Below are positions 1 through 8,362 of a stretch of DNA of 37,923 bases, piece by piece. The notes beneath the pieces are model-generated. The model was not told the DNA's origin, made no database searches, and saw nothing but the letters and a program-made list of their open reading frames with translations. How positions within the stretch are numbered: the first letter of the stretch is position 1; each line of letters opens with the position of its first letter. The stretch comes from Salipiger marinus. GTDB lineage: Bacteria; Pseudomonadota; Alphaproteobacteria; Rhodobacterales; Rhodobacteraceae. Made by a program: the position numbers and the translations under genes. Location of the stretch: assembly GCF_900100085.1 (NCBI RefSeq), contig NZ_FNEJ01000033.1, forward strand, positions 1 to 37,923, in the 5' to 3' direction.

Positions 1-66
1 CAATTCTTGACGTGTTTGGTGAAGCGCTAAGATGAAATTCCAGCGCTTCAGTTTCAGCTTACTGCT
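1..66. other. Non-coding segment beyond the truncated kinase, possible IS end
   Basis: No gene is supported here. The segment is less GC-rich than the rest of the window. It holds a perfect 9-bp inverted repeat, TGAAGCGCT at 20-28 and AGCGCTTCA at 42-50, with a 13-nt loop, and just to its right a TTCAATTGAA palindrome at 66-75. It adjoins the point where the kinase reading frame loses family similarity, so it may be the end of an inserted element or a rearrangement junction. On the minus strand GTAAGC is read from position 62; IS66-family termini often begin with GTAA, but this is only a hint. No transposase is visible on this side. Confidence 0.35.
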
Positions 67-726
67 TCAATTGAAATCGGGAACTAAACGCGACAGGTCC
101 AGCAGCCGGTTCAGCGCGGCGGCGACGGGGGCCAGTTCGGCGGGCAGGCGGGCCACCGGCATGGGATCAAGCGCGTCGGGCTGGCGCGCCTCCAGTTCGC
201 CGCGCAGCGCGTCAAGTGGTGCCAGCGCGCGGCGGATCGTCAGCAGCAGCACCGCCAGCATCGCCACCAGTCCCAGCGCCATGGACAGCGCCACGCCGGT
301 GACGATGTCGGTGGTCAGCTGCCGCACCTCGGCCTTTTCCAGCCCGGCGATCACCGTCAGGCGGCCTTCGGGCGTGGTGGCGGAGGCAAGGTAATAAAGC
401 GGATGATCGCCGCTGTCGGGCATCGCGGTCAGGTCGGCGGGGGCGCGGGCTGACCGCATCACCACCCGGCTGTCAGAGGTGACCAGCACGAAATAGTTGC
501 GGTCGCGGCGTTCGGCGACGCTGTCCACCGCCTGCGCGGCATCACCCACGGTTTCGTCCAGCATCTGCGCAAGACTGTAGGCCAGCTGGTCCAGCTGGTC
601 GACATAGGCTTCTTCCAACTCGTCCCAGCTGCGCGCAAGGATGTAGCCGGTGCCAAGCAGCCAGAGCGCCGCAAGCGAGGGCAGCAGTCCGATCAGCAGG
701 CGGCGGCGCAGGCTGGGGGCGGTCAT
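67..726 (-). pseudogene. Truncated sensor histidine kinase, TctE/QseC type
   Basis: The 219-residue product has the input half of an OmpR-partner kinase only. There is a basic N-terminus, a first membrane helix near residues 9-31, a periplasmic region of about 110 residues, a second membrane helix near 140-163, and a HAMP-like segment ending ALNRLLD. Relatives continue from here into the H-box and the ATPase domain; this one reads LSRLVPDFN and stops. The phosphoacceptor histidine and all ATP-binding boxes are therefore missing. Its start overlaps the regulator stop by 4 nt (ATGA), the normal arrangement for a cognate pair. Similarity appears to be lost near position 97. The likely cause is an insertion or rearrangement. 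A functional short receptor is possible but less likely. Confidence 0.8.
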
Positions 727-1376
727 GGCATCATGTAGCCGACGCCGCGCAGGGTGCGGATGCGGTCGGCCCCGATCTTGCGGCGCAGCGCCGAGACATA
801 GACCTCGACCGTGTTGCTTTCGGCGCCTTCGTCCCAGCCATACAGCATCTGCTCCAGCTGGCCCTTGGGCACGACGCGGCCCCGCCGTTCGGCGAGATAC
901 AGCAGCAGGCGGAATTCCTTCTGTGGCAGATGCAGCGGGCGGCCAAAAAGCGTGACGGAGTTGGCGCCCAGATCGACGCAGAGCGCGCCCATCTGCAGCC
1001 GGTCCTCGCCCCGGCCCTGCGCGCGGCGCAGCAGGGCGCGGCAGCGCGCCAGCAGTTCGCCGGTGTCGAACGGTTTCAGCAGGTAATCATCCGCCCCGGC
1101 ATCAAGGCCGCGGATACGGTCGCTGACCCCGTCGCGGGCGGTCAGGATCAGCACCGGCGTGGCATCGCCCCGCGCGCGCAGGCTGTCGAGGATGTCGAGC
1201 CCGTCCCGGCCGGGCAGGCCCAGATCCAGCACGCACAGGTCGAACCCGCCGCCCGCCAGCGCCGCCTCTGCCGCCAGCCCGTCGCGGAGCCAGTCGACAG
1301 AGGCGCGTTCGCGGCCAAGGCTGGTGACCAGCGCGTCGCCCACGATGGGGTCATCTTCGACCAGCAGGATGCGCAT
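723..1376 (-). CDS. OmpR/PhoB-family response regulator (QseB/TctD type)
   Basis: This is a two-domain transcription factor of 217 residues. The N-terminal receiver has the acidic pair (VEDD, residues 7-10), the phosphoacceptor Asp in VLDLGLPG near residue 50, and the LKPFD lysine near 100. The C-terminal winged helix shows the family pattern EFRLLLYLAERRG, then SNTVEVYVSALRRKIG and the closing TLRGVGYMM. ATG at 1376 is preferred; a TTG codon lies one position upstream. The adjacent kinase is truncated, so this regulator may be orphaned or phosphorylated by another kinase. Its family commonly controls TctABC-type carboxylate uptake, and a tctCBA operon lies at 9625-12670, but that link is inference. 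Confidence 0.93.
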   Translation of the reverse strand: MRILLVEDDPIVGDALVTSLGRERASVDWLRDGLAAEAALAGGGFDLCVLDLGLPGRDGLDILDSLRARGDATPVLILTARDGVSDRIRGLDAGADDYLLKPFDTGELLARCRALLRRAQGRGEDRLQMGALCVDLGANSVTLFGRPLHLPQKEFRLLLYLAERRGRVVPKGQLEQMLYGWDEGAESNTVEVYVSALRRKIGADRIRTLRGVGYMMP

Positions 1377-1436
1377 CAAACCCTCCGGATTGCGCCCATC
1401 CTAGGCGGGCGGCGGGAGCGGGGCCAGCCCTGTGGT

Positions 1437-2684
1437 TCAGATCGGCAGCGGATCGGCCAGCCGTGGTTCGTGCCGCGACAGGCCCCGGTCCAGCGGGAAC
1501 AGCGTGGCCTGCAGCGCATGGTAAAGATCGGGCTTGCCCTGAAACTGCGTGGCGGCGGGCTGGCCGTCGGCATCAAGCTCGGGGATCCAGCCGCCCTTGG
1601 CATGGTCGACCAGATGCGCGTCGGCAAAGCGCCAGAGCCGCCGGTACCAGCCCTCGCGCGCGTCAGAGGGCGCGATCTTCTGCAGCGCCGCCAGCGCGCC
1701 GATGGCTTCGGTCACCGGCCACCAGTAGCGGTTGCGCACGGCCACGGCGCCGCTGTCGTCCAGCGTATAGGCGAGCCCGCCTTCGGGCAGCCACGCATCG
1801 GCCAGCGCCCGGTCCACCAGCCGCGCGGCGCGGTCGGGGGCGCCAGAGTCGGGCCGTCCGGCCAGATCCCAGTGCTGCAGCACCAGCCGGGCGAATTCCA
1901 GCGAATGGCCCGGCGTGGTGCCGGCGGGGCGGAACATCGGGTCGCCCTGATAGGCGGGATCCACCTGCCAGTCGGCGGTGTAATGTTCGGGGATGCGCCA
2001 GTCCCGCGCGGGGGCCATGCGGGACAGGAAAAATTCCAGAATGCGGCCCGCGCGGGTCAGGTAGATCTCCTCTCCCGTCGCCTCATAGGCGGTCAGCAGC
2101 GCCTCGACCCCGTGCATGTTGGCATTCATGCCGCGATAGTCGGAAAAGGGCTGCCAGTCGCGGGTGAATTCATCGGCAAAAAGGCCGGGGCCCTCTTCCC
2201 AGAAGCGCTGGTCGAGCACGGCGCTGGCGTCGCGCAGCAGGGCGGGGGCGTCGGGATGGCCGATCTTCTGGGCGCTGGCGGCGGCCAGCAGCACGAAGAC
2301 ATGGCCATAGGCAAGCTTGCGGTCATCCCCGGCCTGATCGCCGCGCGGCACCGACCAGACATAGCCGCCATGACGCGGGTCGTGATGCTGCTCGCGCAGG
2401 AAGGTCAGCCCGGCGTCGATCATCGCATCGCAGCCTGCCGCACCTGCCGCCTTGCCGATGGCATAGGAATGCACCATCCGCGTGGTGGTGTGCAGTTCCT
2501 GCGGCGCGTCGGGCAGGGGGCTGCCGTCATGGTCCAGCAGGTCGAACCCGCCATCCACCCGCAGGCTGGGGCGGAAGAACAGCAGCTGGCGCAGCGCGTC
2601 GGCGCGCAGGAAGCTGCGGTGCTGCGGATCGCCGAGCCACGGCGTGCCGGTCTCGTCGGGTCCAAGGGAAAGGGCGCTGGTCAT
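1437..2684 (-). CDS. AGE-family sugar epimerase/isomerase (mannose isomerase/YihS-like)
   Basis: The 415-residue cytoplasmic (alpha/alpha)6-barrel enzyme is of the N-acylglucosamine 2-epimerase superfamily. Its motifs match the aldose-ketose isomerase branch (YihS, mannose isomerase): R69 in TTRMVH, H191 in NANMHGVEA, H260 and E263 in TTPGHSLEF, and H389 in DLYHALQ. These correspond to the catalytic His and Glu residues of that branch. The start at 2684 is chosen because AAGGAG lies about 8 nt upstream; the open frame runs further upstream but only across the regulator gene. It lies 94 nt after the DctD-like gene on the same strand. It probably interconverts a free sugar such as mannose and fructose, or a sulfosugar; the exact substrate cannot be read from the sequence. 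Confidence 0.88.
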   Translation of the reverse strand: MTSALSLGPDETGTPWLGDPQHRSFLRADALRQLLFFRPSLRVDGGFDLLDHDGSPLPDAPQELHTTTRMVHSYAIGKAAGAAGCDAMIDAGLTFLREQHHDPRHGGYVWSVPRGDQAGDDRKLAYGHVFVLLAAASAQKIGHPDAPALLRDASAVLDQRFWEEGPGLFADEFTRDWQPFSDYRGMNANMHGVEALLTAYEATGEEIYLTRAGRILEFFLSRMAPARDWRIPEHYTADWQVDPAYQGDPMFRPAGTTPGHSLEFARLVLQHWDLAGRPDSGAPDRAARLVDRALADAWLPEGGLAYTLDDSGAVAVRNRYWWPVTEAIGALAALQKIAPSDAREGWYRRLWRFADAHLVDHAKGGWIPELDADGQPAATQFQGKPDLYHALQATLFPLDRGLSRHEPRLADPLPI

Positions 2685-2778
2685 GATCTGGCTCTGCTCC
2701 TTCTGCGCGTGCGGCTCTGGCATGACCCGAAGCGCGCGGCGGCACAAGTCGTTCCCTGCGGATCGGCGGTGCGGCGCG

Positions 2779-4083
2779 CTAGCGGTCACGCCGCAGGGCA
2801 GCGGATTTGGCGATCTTGTCGTTGAGCGTGCGGCGCGGAATGCCAAGAATGCGGGCGGCGGCTTCGGTATTGCCCTTGCAGCGGTCCAGCACGCGGGCAA
2901 TCTCCTGCGCCTCGTATTGTGCCACCAGATCGCGCAGCGTGGCGCCGGTATCCAGCGGCGGCGGCGTGTGGGCGGGCGGAACGGCGCCGCCCCGGCCCAG
3001 CCCCAGCACGCGGCGTTCGGCCACCAGCCGCAGTTCATGCGCGTTGCCCGGCCAGTGATGCGCCTGCAGCACCTTGCGGTCCTGAAACCCCAGCGCGGGC
3101 TTTTCGCGGCCATGGCGCGCGGCGGCAAGGCCAAGGAAATGGTCAAAGAGCAGCGGGATGTCGCCGGGGATCTGGCGCAGCGCGGGCAGATCCACCGCAT
3201 AGCCCGCGATGCGGTAATACAGATCCTCGCGGAACCGGCCTTCGGCAATCGCCTCGGTCAGCGGGCGGGAGGCAGAGGCGAGCACGCGGAACCCCAGCGG
3301 CGGACCGGCCTGTCCGCCCTGTTCCACCTGCCGGGTCTGCAGCACCCGCAGAAGCTTGGGCTGCAGCGCCAGCGCCAGCGTGTCGATCTGGTCCAGAAAC
3401 AGCGTGCCGCCCGCCGCCTGCGGGATCAGGCCCGCCGCCTGTCCATCGCCGAACAGCACCGCCTCGGCGCCCTGATCGGGCAGGGTGGCGCAGTTGACGA
3501 TGACGAAGGGGGCGGTGGCGCGCGGGCTCTGCCTGTGCAGCAGCCGGGCGGCCAGTTCCTTGCCCGTGCCGGTTTCGCCCATCAGGATCACGTCGATGTC
3601 GAGCGGCGCAAGTTCGGTCAGGCTGCGGCGCAGTTCGGCCATAGGGCGCGACTCGCCGATCAGATCGCCCTGCTGTTCCAGCCGGTCCTGCAGCCGCGCC
3701 ACCTCGGCCTTGAGCCGGGTGGTGGTCAGCGCGCGGGCGATGACCTGCAGCAGATGGTCGGCATCATAGGGCTTTTCCAGAAAATCCTCGGCTCCAAGCC
3801 GCATGGCGCGCACCGCGTGATCCACATCGCCATGCCCGGTCAGCACCACCACCGGAATGTCATGCCCCGCTTCGGTCAGCGCGGCCAGCAGGGCGATGCC
3901 ATCCATGCCCGGCATGCGCAGATCGGTCAGGATCAGGCCGGGCCTCGCCTCCGGCACGGCGGCAAGGGCTGCGGGCGCGTCGGCAAAGGCGCGGGTGTCA
4001 TGCCCCGCCGCCGAGATCAGATCCACAAGGCTTTCCAGATGGTCGGCGTCGTCATCCACGACAAAGATCAGCGGTTCGGTCAT
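2779..4083 (-). CDS. DctD/NtrC-type response regulator lacking the GAFTGA loop
   Basis: The 434-residue protein has a receiver (D54 in LTDLRMPG, K104), an AAA+ domain with Walker A GETGTGKE at 169-176, arginine-finger segment GRFREDLYYR at 282-291, and a Fis-type helix-turn-helix at about 405-426. In place of the usual ELFG-(8)-GAFTGA segment it reads VLFGDGQAAGL at 209-219, so the sigma-54 contact loop is absent. Walker B reads LFLDQID, with Gln232 where the catalytic Glu is expected. It forms a pair with the upstream kinase, sharing a 4-nt overlap. Members without GAFTGA, such as Rhodobacter capsulatus NtrC, activate sigma-70-type promoters, so this one may not use sigma-54. DctD-like control of the TRAP transporter is inferred from position. 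Confidence 0.92.
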   Translation of the reverse strand: MTEPLIFVVDDDADHLESLVDLISAAGHDTRAFADAPAALAAVPEARPGLILTDLRMPGMDGIALLAALTEAGHDIPVVVLTGHGDVDHAVRAMRLGAEDFLEKPYDADHLLQVIARALTTTRLKAEVARLQDRLEQQGDLIGESRPMAELRRSLTELAPLDIDVILMGETGTGKELAARLLHRQSPRATAPFVIVNCATLPDQGAEAVLFGDGQAAGLIPQAAGGTLFLDQIDTLALALQPKLLRVLQTRQVEQGGQAGPPLGFRVLASASRPLTEAIAEGRFREDLYYRIAGYAVDLPALRQIPGDIPLLFDHFLGLAAARHGREKPALGFQDRKVLQAHHWPGNAHELRLVAERRVLGLGRGGAVPPAHTPPPLDTGATLRDLVAQYEAQEIARVLDRCKGNTEAAARILGIPRRTLNDKIAKSAALRRDR

Positions 4084-5858
4084 GCGGCGGCCTTTCCGGT
4101 ATCGGGCAGATCGAAGCTGACCACCGCCAGCGTGCCGCCGCCCGGCGCGGGCCGCAGATCGAGCCTGCCGCGAAACTCCTCCACGATGGTGCGCGAGATC
4201 GACAGCCCCAGCCCCAGCCCGTCCCCCGCCGCCTTGGTGCTGAAGAACGGCTCGGTCACGCGGGCCAGCAGCGAGGGCGGGATCCCTGCGCCATTGTCGC
4301 GCACGGCGATGTCGACGCGGGTGCCGGTCTGCTGGCGGGTGATCTCGATCTGCCCCGCAGGGTGGTCGGCGGTGGCGTCGAGCGCGTTCATCAGCAGGTT
4401 GACCAGCACCTGTTCCAGCCGCACCTGACCGGCGAGGATCACCGGAGAGCGGCCTTCGGGGGCGAAGCGGATCTGCGCCGTGCTGGTGGCGGCGCGCGGC
4501 GCCACCAGATCGAGCGCGCCCGCGATCGCCTCGTCCACCCCCACCGGGCGCAGGCTGCCCGCTTCCTTTCGGGCGAAGCTTTTCAGATGCTTGATGGTGC
4601 GCAGGATGCGGCGGATGTTGCCGCGCGCCTTTTCGATGCGGCGGCGCGACGGCTCGTCCTCGATCTTGCCGGACAGGAGCGCGGCGGCCAGCGAGGCCTC
4701 CATCGCGGCGAGCGGCTGGCTGATCTCATGCACGATGGCGGTGGACATGCGCCCCAGCGCCGCCATCTTTTCGGAATGGATCAGCGCGTCCTGCGCCTCG
4801 CGCAGGTCGGATTCGGCGCGGCGGCGTTCCTCGATCTCGCGGGCGAGCGCTTCGGTGCGTTCGGCGACGCGGGTTTCCAGAATGCGGCCCTGTTTCAGCC
4901 GCAGCGCCAGCAGGCGGCGGCGCTGCTGCCATGTCAGGGCCAGCGCGCCAAGCGCCACGGTGACCAGTGCCGCCGCCCCGGCCATGGCGAGCGCGTTGCG
5001 CCATGCGGGATCCAGCGGCGCGCTGCCGATCAGCCGCCAGTCGTCCAGCGGCAGGTCGCGCAGGCGCAGCGCCCGACGTCCCTCTGCCGTGTCGATGCGG
5101 TTGCTGGCCAGATCGGCGGCGCTGGCCAGCAGCGGCGGGCGGTCCAGCACCGGCAACTCGGCATAGGCGCGGAAGGCGGCGATGGCGATGCGCGCCTCGG
5201 GATCCAGCGGGACCAGCGGATGATAGAGCCAGTCGGGCGCGCCGGACAGGATCACGATGCCGAAGCGGTCGACCACGGCCAGCGCGCCGCCCGCCTCGGC
5301 CCAGCCGGTCTGCAGCGGCTGCAGATCGACCTTGACCACCATCACCGCCTGCCTGTCGCCGATACGGGCGCGGGAGGCAAGGAAATAGCCCGGCTCGCCC
5401 GTGGTCACCCCCACGGCATAGAAGCGGCCCGCGCCGGAGGCGAGCGCATCGCGGAAATAGGGGCGGAAGGCGTAGTTTTCCCCGACAAAGCTGCTGGCAT
5501 CCTGCCAGTTGCTGGAGGCGAGCGTGGTGCCGCCTTCATCCAGCAGGTAAAGCTCGTCAGCGCCGGAGCGCGCGGCGGCCACCTGCAGCGCACGGTTGGC
5601 GGCATCGATGCGCGCGGCATTGTCGGGGGCGGTGACGGCGGCGCGGATGCGCGGATCCTCCAGCGCGAGGCCGGGCAGGTAGCGGAAGCGTTCGATCTCG
5701 GCCTCTATGGTGCGGGCGGTCAGCAGCAGGGCGCGGTCCAGCCGTTCCGACAGCGCGGCGGCAGAGAGGCTCCATGCGGCAAGACCCGCCAGCGCTGCGG
5801 CCAGCGCGGCAAGGGCGAACAGCCCCGCCCAGACCCGCGACTGCCGGGCGCGGATCAT
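4080..5858 (-). CDS. DctB-like sensor histidine kinase
   Basis: This membrane kinase has 592 residues. A first membrane helix spans about 10-32, followed by a periplasmic double-Cache-type sensor (residues about 40-285, with NWQDASSFVGENYAFRPYF as in C4-dicarboxylate sensors) and a second helix at about 288-309. A coiled linker at 320-360 leads to the H-box with H377 in AIVHEISQPL. The ATPase domain has the N-box NLLMNALDA, DNGAGIP and GDGLGLGLS. Start ATG at 5858 overlaps the DUF1850 stop by 4 nt, which fixes it; the open frame runs further upstream but only across the DUF1850 gene. It probably senses a carboxylate and phosphorylates the regulator encoded next. Tight coupling to the transporter genes suggests it reports on the TRAP substrate. 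Confidence 0.93.
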   Translation of the reverse strand: MIRARQSRVWAGLFALAALAAALAGLAAWSLSAAALSERLDRALLLTARTIEAEIERFRYLPGLALEDPRIRAAVTAPDNAARIDAANRALQVAAARSGADELYLLDEGGTTLASSNWQDASSFVGENYAFRPYFRDALASGAGRFYAVGVTTGEPGYFLASRARIGDRQAVMVVKVDLQPLQTGWAEAGGALAVVDRFGIVILSGAPDWLYHPLVPLDPEARIAIAAFRAYAELPVLDRPPLLASAADLASNRIDTAEGRRALRLRDLPLDDWRLIGSAPLDPAWRNALAMAGAAALVTVALGALALTWQQRRRLLALRLKQGRILETRVAERTEALAREIEERRRAESDLREAQDALIHSEKMAALGRMSTAIVHEISQPLAAMEASLAAALLSGKIEDEPSRRRIEKARGNIRRILRTIKHLKSFARKEAGSLRPVGVDEAIAGALDLVAPRAATSTAQIRFAPEGRSPVILAGQVRLEQVLVNLLMNALDATADHPAGQIEITRQQTGTRVDIAVRDNGAGIPPSLLARVTEPFFSTKAAGDGLGLGLSISRTIVEEFRGRLDLRPAPGGGTLAVVSFDLPDTGKAAA

Positions 5859-6232
5859 CCGCCCGCCCGGTCTGCCCCGCAGGGGGCGATCACCACCGGC
5901 GGGCCGGAGGTGGTGCCGATGTCGCGGCAGTGCCCGTCCGCGCAGAAGCGCCAGCCGCCCCCGGTGGCCCCCGACGCGGCAAGCCGAAGCTCTGGCACCT
6001 GCAGCCCGCCCGGCGACACCCACCAGCCGTCCTGCAGGGTGGCATCCGGCCCGGGTTCCATCCCCGCGCCCGATCCACGGATGGCGGAGCGGTCCAGCAC
6101 CAGCGCCGTGCCGGTCACGCGCCAGTTTTCGCGCCAGTGGACCCGTTCGACGGAATGGGTCCAGTCCAGCGTGAATTCGGGCGCGGCCAGCATCACGGTG
6201 GCCGCGCCCAGCATCAGGCAGGTCAGGCTCAT
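5855..6232 (-). CDS. DUF1850 protein linked to TAXI-TRAP transporter
   Basis: This is a 125-residue protein with a hydrophobic, signal-like N-terminus (residues 2-17), followed by FTLDWTHSVERVHWRENW, a pattern recognised for DUF1850. These small exported proteins regularly accompany fused TRAP permeases of the TAXI type; their role is unknown, and an accessory part in the transporter is a reasonable guess. The gene overlaps the permease stop by 4 nt on one side and the kinase start by 4 nt on the other, so translation of all three is probably coupled. Two conserved-looking Cys residues occur in the WRFCADGHC segment and could form a disulfide in the periplasm. Confidence 0.85.
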   Translation of the reverse strand: MSLTCLMLGAATVMLAAPEFTLDWTHSVERVHWRENWRVTGTALVLDRSAIRGSGAGMEPGPDATLQDGWWVSPGGLQVPELRLAASGATGGGWRFCADGHCRDIGTTSGPPVVIAPCGADRAGG

Positions 6233-8304
6233 GCCTGCGCGGTCCGGCCTTTGCCGAACCAGATCAGCCCTGCGGTCAGCGCCGCCAGCGCAAAGCCGAT
6301 CTCGTCCGTCAGCGGCAGGGCGGCGATCAGCGTGAAGGCGGCGACCATGGCCAGAATGCGGATCGGCCAGCCCAGCGGACGGCCCATCCAGCCGATCACC
6401 GCCACACCCCAGAGCCCGATGGACAGCACCGTCTTCACCACGGTGTAGGCGACGGCGGGCCAGAAGCCGATCGCCTCGGCCAGAGGGCCGCCCGGCTGCA
6501 ACATCAGCACCGGGGTATAGACCGCCATGAACGGGATGACGAAGCCCGCCGCCGCGACCTTGATCGCCTCCATCGAGATGCGCAGGCCGCTGGCCTTGGC
6601 GATGGGGGCTGCGGCGAAGCAGGCCAGCGCCACCGGCGGCGTCAGATCGGCAAGGATGCCGAAATAGAACACGAACATGTGGCTGACGATCAGCGGCACC
6701 CCCAGATCCAGCAGGGCAGGGCCCGCGATGGACGAGGTGATGATGTAGTTGGGGATGGTGGGGATGCCCATGCCAAGGAAGATGCAGGTGATCATGGTCA
6801 GCACCAGCGACAGGAACAGGCTCTGTTCGCCGATGGAGACGATGAACTGGCCGAAGGTGTTGGCCGCCCCGGTCAGGGTCATGGTGCCGATGACGATGCC
6901 CACCAGCGCGCAGGCCACACCGACCGGCAGCGCGGTGCGCGCGCCTTCGCCCAGACTGTCGCGCAGCAGGCCCAGCGTCTTGCGCCCGCCTTTCGACAGG
7001 GCGCACCACGCGATCAGCGCCGCCACCGCCGCAAACAGCACCATGGTGCCGAAGTTGAGGAAGGCCGCCGTGACGAGGCCAAGGCAGATCCAGAACAGCA
7101 CCCGGATGATGCCCTTGGGCAGGCCCAGCACGATGGACCCGCCAAGGATCAGCAGCACGGTCAGCCCCAGCCCGACGGTCCCGGCGAAGAGCGGCGTATA
7201 GCCGCCGAACAGCAGGTAGATCAGCACCGCCAGCGGCACCAGCAGCATCCAGCGTTCCTTGACCGCGCGGAAGGGCGAGGGCAGCTCGTCCTTGGGCAGG
7301 CCGCGCAGCGCGAACTTGCCCGCTTCCAGATGCACGATCCAGAAGGCGGAGGCGAAATAGAGGATGGCGGGGATCAGCGCGGCCTTGACCACCTCGACAT
7401 ACGGCACGTCCAGCGTTTCGGCCATGATGAAGGCCACGGCGCCCATCACCGGCGGCATGATCTGCCCGCCCATGGAGGCGGTGGATTCCACGCCGCCCGC
7501 AAATTCCGCCCGGTAGCCGAAGCGTTTCATCAGCGGGATGGTGAACTGCCCGGTGGTCACCACATTGGCGACGCCCGAGCCCGAGATGGTGCCCATCAGC
7601 CCCGAGGACACCACGGAAACCTTGGCGGCGCCGCCCTGACGGTGGCCGAAAAAGCCCATGGAGACATCGGTGAACAGCTGGATCATGCCCGCCCGTTCCA
7701 GAAACGACCCGAACAGGATGAACAGGAAGATATAGGTCGAGGAAACGTAGATCGGGATGCCGTAGATGCCTTCGGTGCCATAGGCCATGTGGTCGATGAC
7801 CTGCCCGAAGGCATAGCCGCGATGGTTCAGCGGATAGGGCAGGTATTCGCCAAAGAGGCAGTAGGCCAGAAACAGCCCGGCGATGATCGGCAGGGCGATG
7901 CCCATCATGGCATAGCCCGCGGCAAAGACGGTCAGCAGCGCGATCACGCCCACGGTGATGTCGAGATCGGTGGGACGGCCCGCGCGCAGGATCAGGTCGC
8001 GGTATTCCACCCACTGATACAGCGCCACTGCCACACCGGCCAGCGCCAAGGTCCAGCCCAGCGAGGTCAGCAGCCCGCTGCGCGGCTTGGCATAGGCCAT
8101 GAGCGGAAAGGTCAGGGCCATCAGGAAGCCCACATGCACCGCGCGGGTGATCTGGCTGGGCATATCGACCAGATGCGCGGCCGTGGCGATCTGGAACAGC
8201 GAAAAGACGACGGCCAGCCAGAACAGCCCCCGTCCGACCGTGCCTGCGGGGAAAGCCGCGCCATGCGGTTCCGGCTGCACCGGCGGGGATGCGATGTCGC
8301 TCAT
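6229..8304 (-). CDS. TRAP transporter fused permease (4TM-12TM, TAXI type)
   Basis: This is a 691-residue, strongly hydrophobic protein in which the small (DctQ-like) and large (DctM-like) TRAP subunits are joined. The N-terminal quarter has about four membrane helices; the rest carries the DctM core, with motifs such as GLMGTISGSGVANVVTTG, GGVESTASMGGQIMPPVMGA and IPTIPNYIITSS that are typical of TAXI-associated fused permeases. Start 8304 (MSDIA) is preferred over ATG 8322 because GGAG lies about 6 nt upstream of it. It forms the ion-driven membrane component for the binding protein encoded 58 nt upstream. The substrate of this branch is usually a carboxylate such as glutamate or a dicarboxylate, but it is not determinable here. 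Confidence 0.94.
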   Translation of the reverse strand: MSDIASPPVQPEPHGAAFPAGTVGRGLFWLAVVFSLFQIATAAHLVDMPSQITRAVHVGFLMALTFPLMAYAKPRSGLLTSLGWTLALAGVAVALYQWVEYRDLILRAGRPTDLDITVGVIALLTVFAAGYAMMGIALPIIAGLFLAYCLFGEYLPYPLNHRGYAFGQVIDHMAYGTEGIYGIPIYVSSTYIFLFILFGSFLERAGMIQLFTDVSMGFFGHRQGGAAKVSVVSSGLMGTISGSGVANVVTTGQFTIPLMKRFGYRAEFAGGVESTASMGGQIMPPVMGAVAFIMAETLDVPYVEVVKAALIPAILYFASAFWIVHLEAGKFALRGLPKDELPSPFRAVKERWMLLVPLAVLIYLLFGGYTPLFAGTVGLGLTVLLILGGSIVLGLPKGIIRVLFWICLGLVTAAFLNFGTMVLFAAVAALIAWCALSKGGRKTLGLLRDSLGEGARTALPVGVACALVGIVIGTMTLTGAANTFGQFIVSIGEQSLFLSLVLTMITCIFLGMGIPTIPNYIITSSIAGPALLDLGVPLIVSHMFVFYFGILADLTPPVALACFAAAPIAKASGLRISMEAIKVAAAGFVIPFMAVYTPVLMLQPGGPLAEAIGFWPAVAYTVVKTVLSIGLWGVAVIGWMGRPLGWPIRILAMVAAFTLIAALPLTDEIGFALAALTAGLIWFGKGRTAQA

Positions 8305-8328
8305 GTCAAACTCCGGGAACATGGGGGA

Positions 8329-8350
8329 GGGGCCGCACGGTGGCGGCCCC
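8329..8350 (-). terminator. Stem-loop between TAXI binding protein and permease genes
   Basis: GGGGCCGC at 8329-8336 pairs perfectly with GCGGCCCC at 8343-8350 across a 6-nt loop. No T-run follows. Its place between the binding-protein stop and the permease ribosome site suggests an mRNA-stabilising or attenuating hairpin that lets the binding protein be made in excess. Confidence 0.6.
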
Positions 8351-8362
8351 GGTCGGGGTGGA

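Noticed and set aside
930-2825. Long plus-strand open frame of 631 codons opposite the regulator and isomerase genes
   Set aside because: It is a GC-bias shadow: low-complexity Arg/Gln/Gly/His-rich product without domains, opposite recognisable genes on the minus strand.
4362-6335. Plus-strand open frame of 657 codons
   Set aside because: It lies antisense to the DctB-like kinase and DUF1850 genes, has shadow-like composition and no ribosome site or family.
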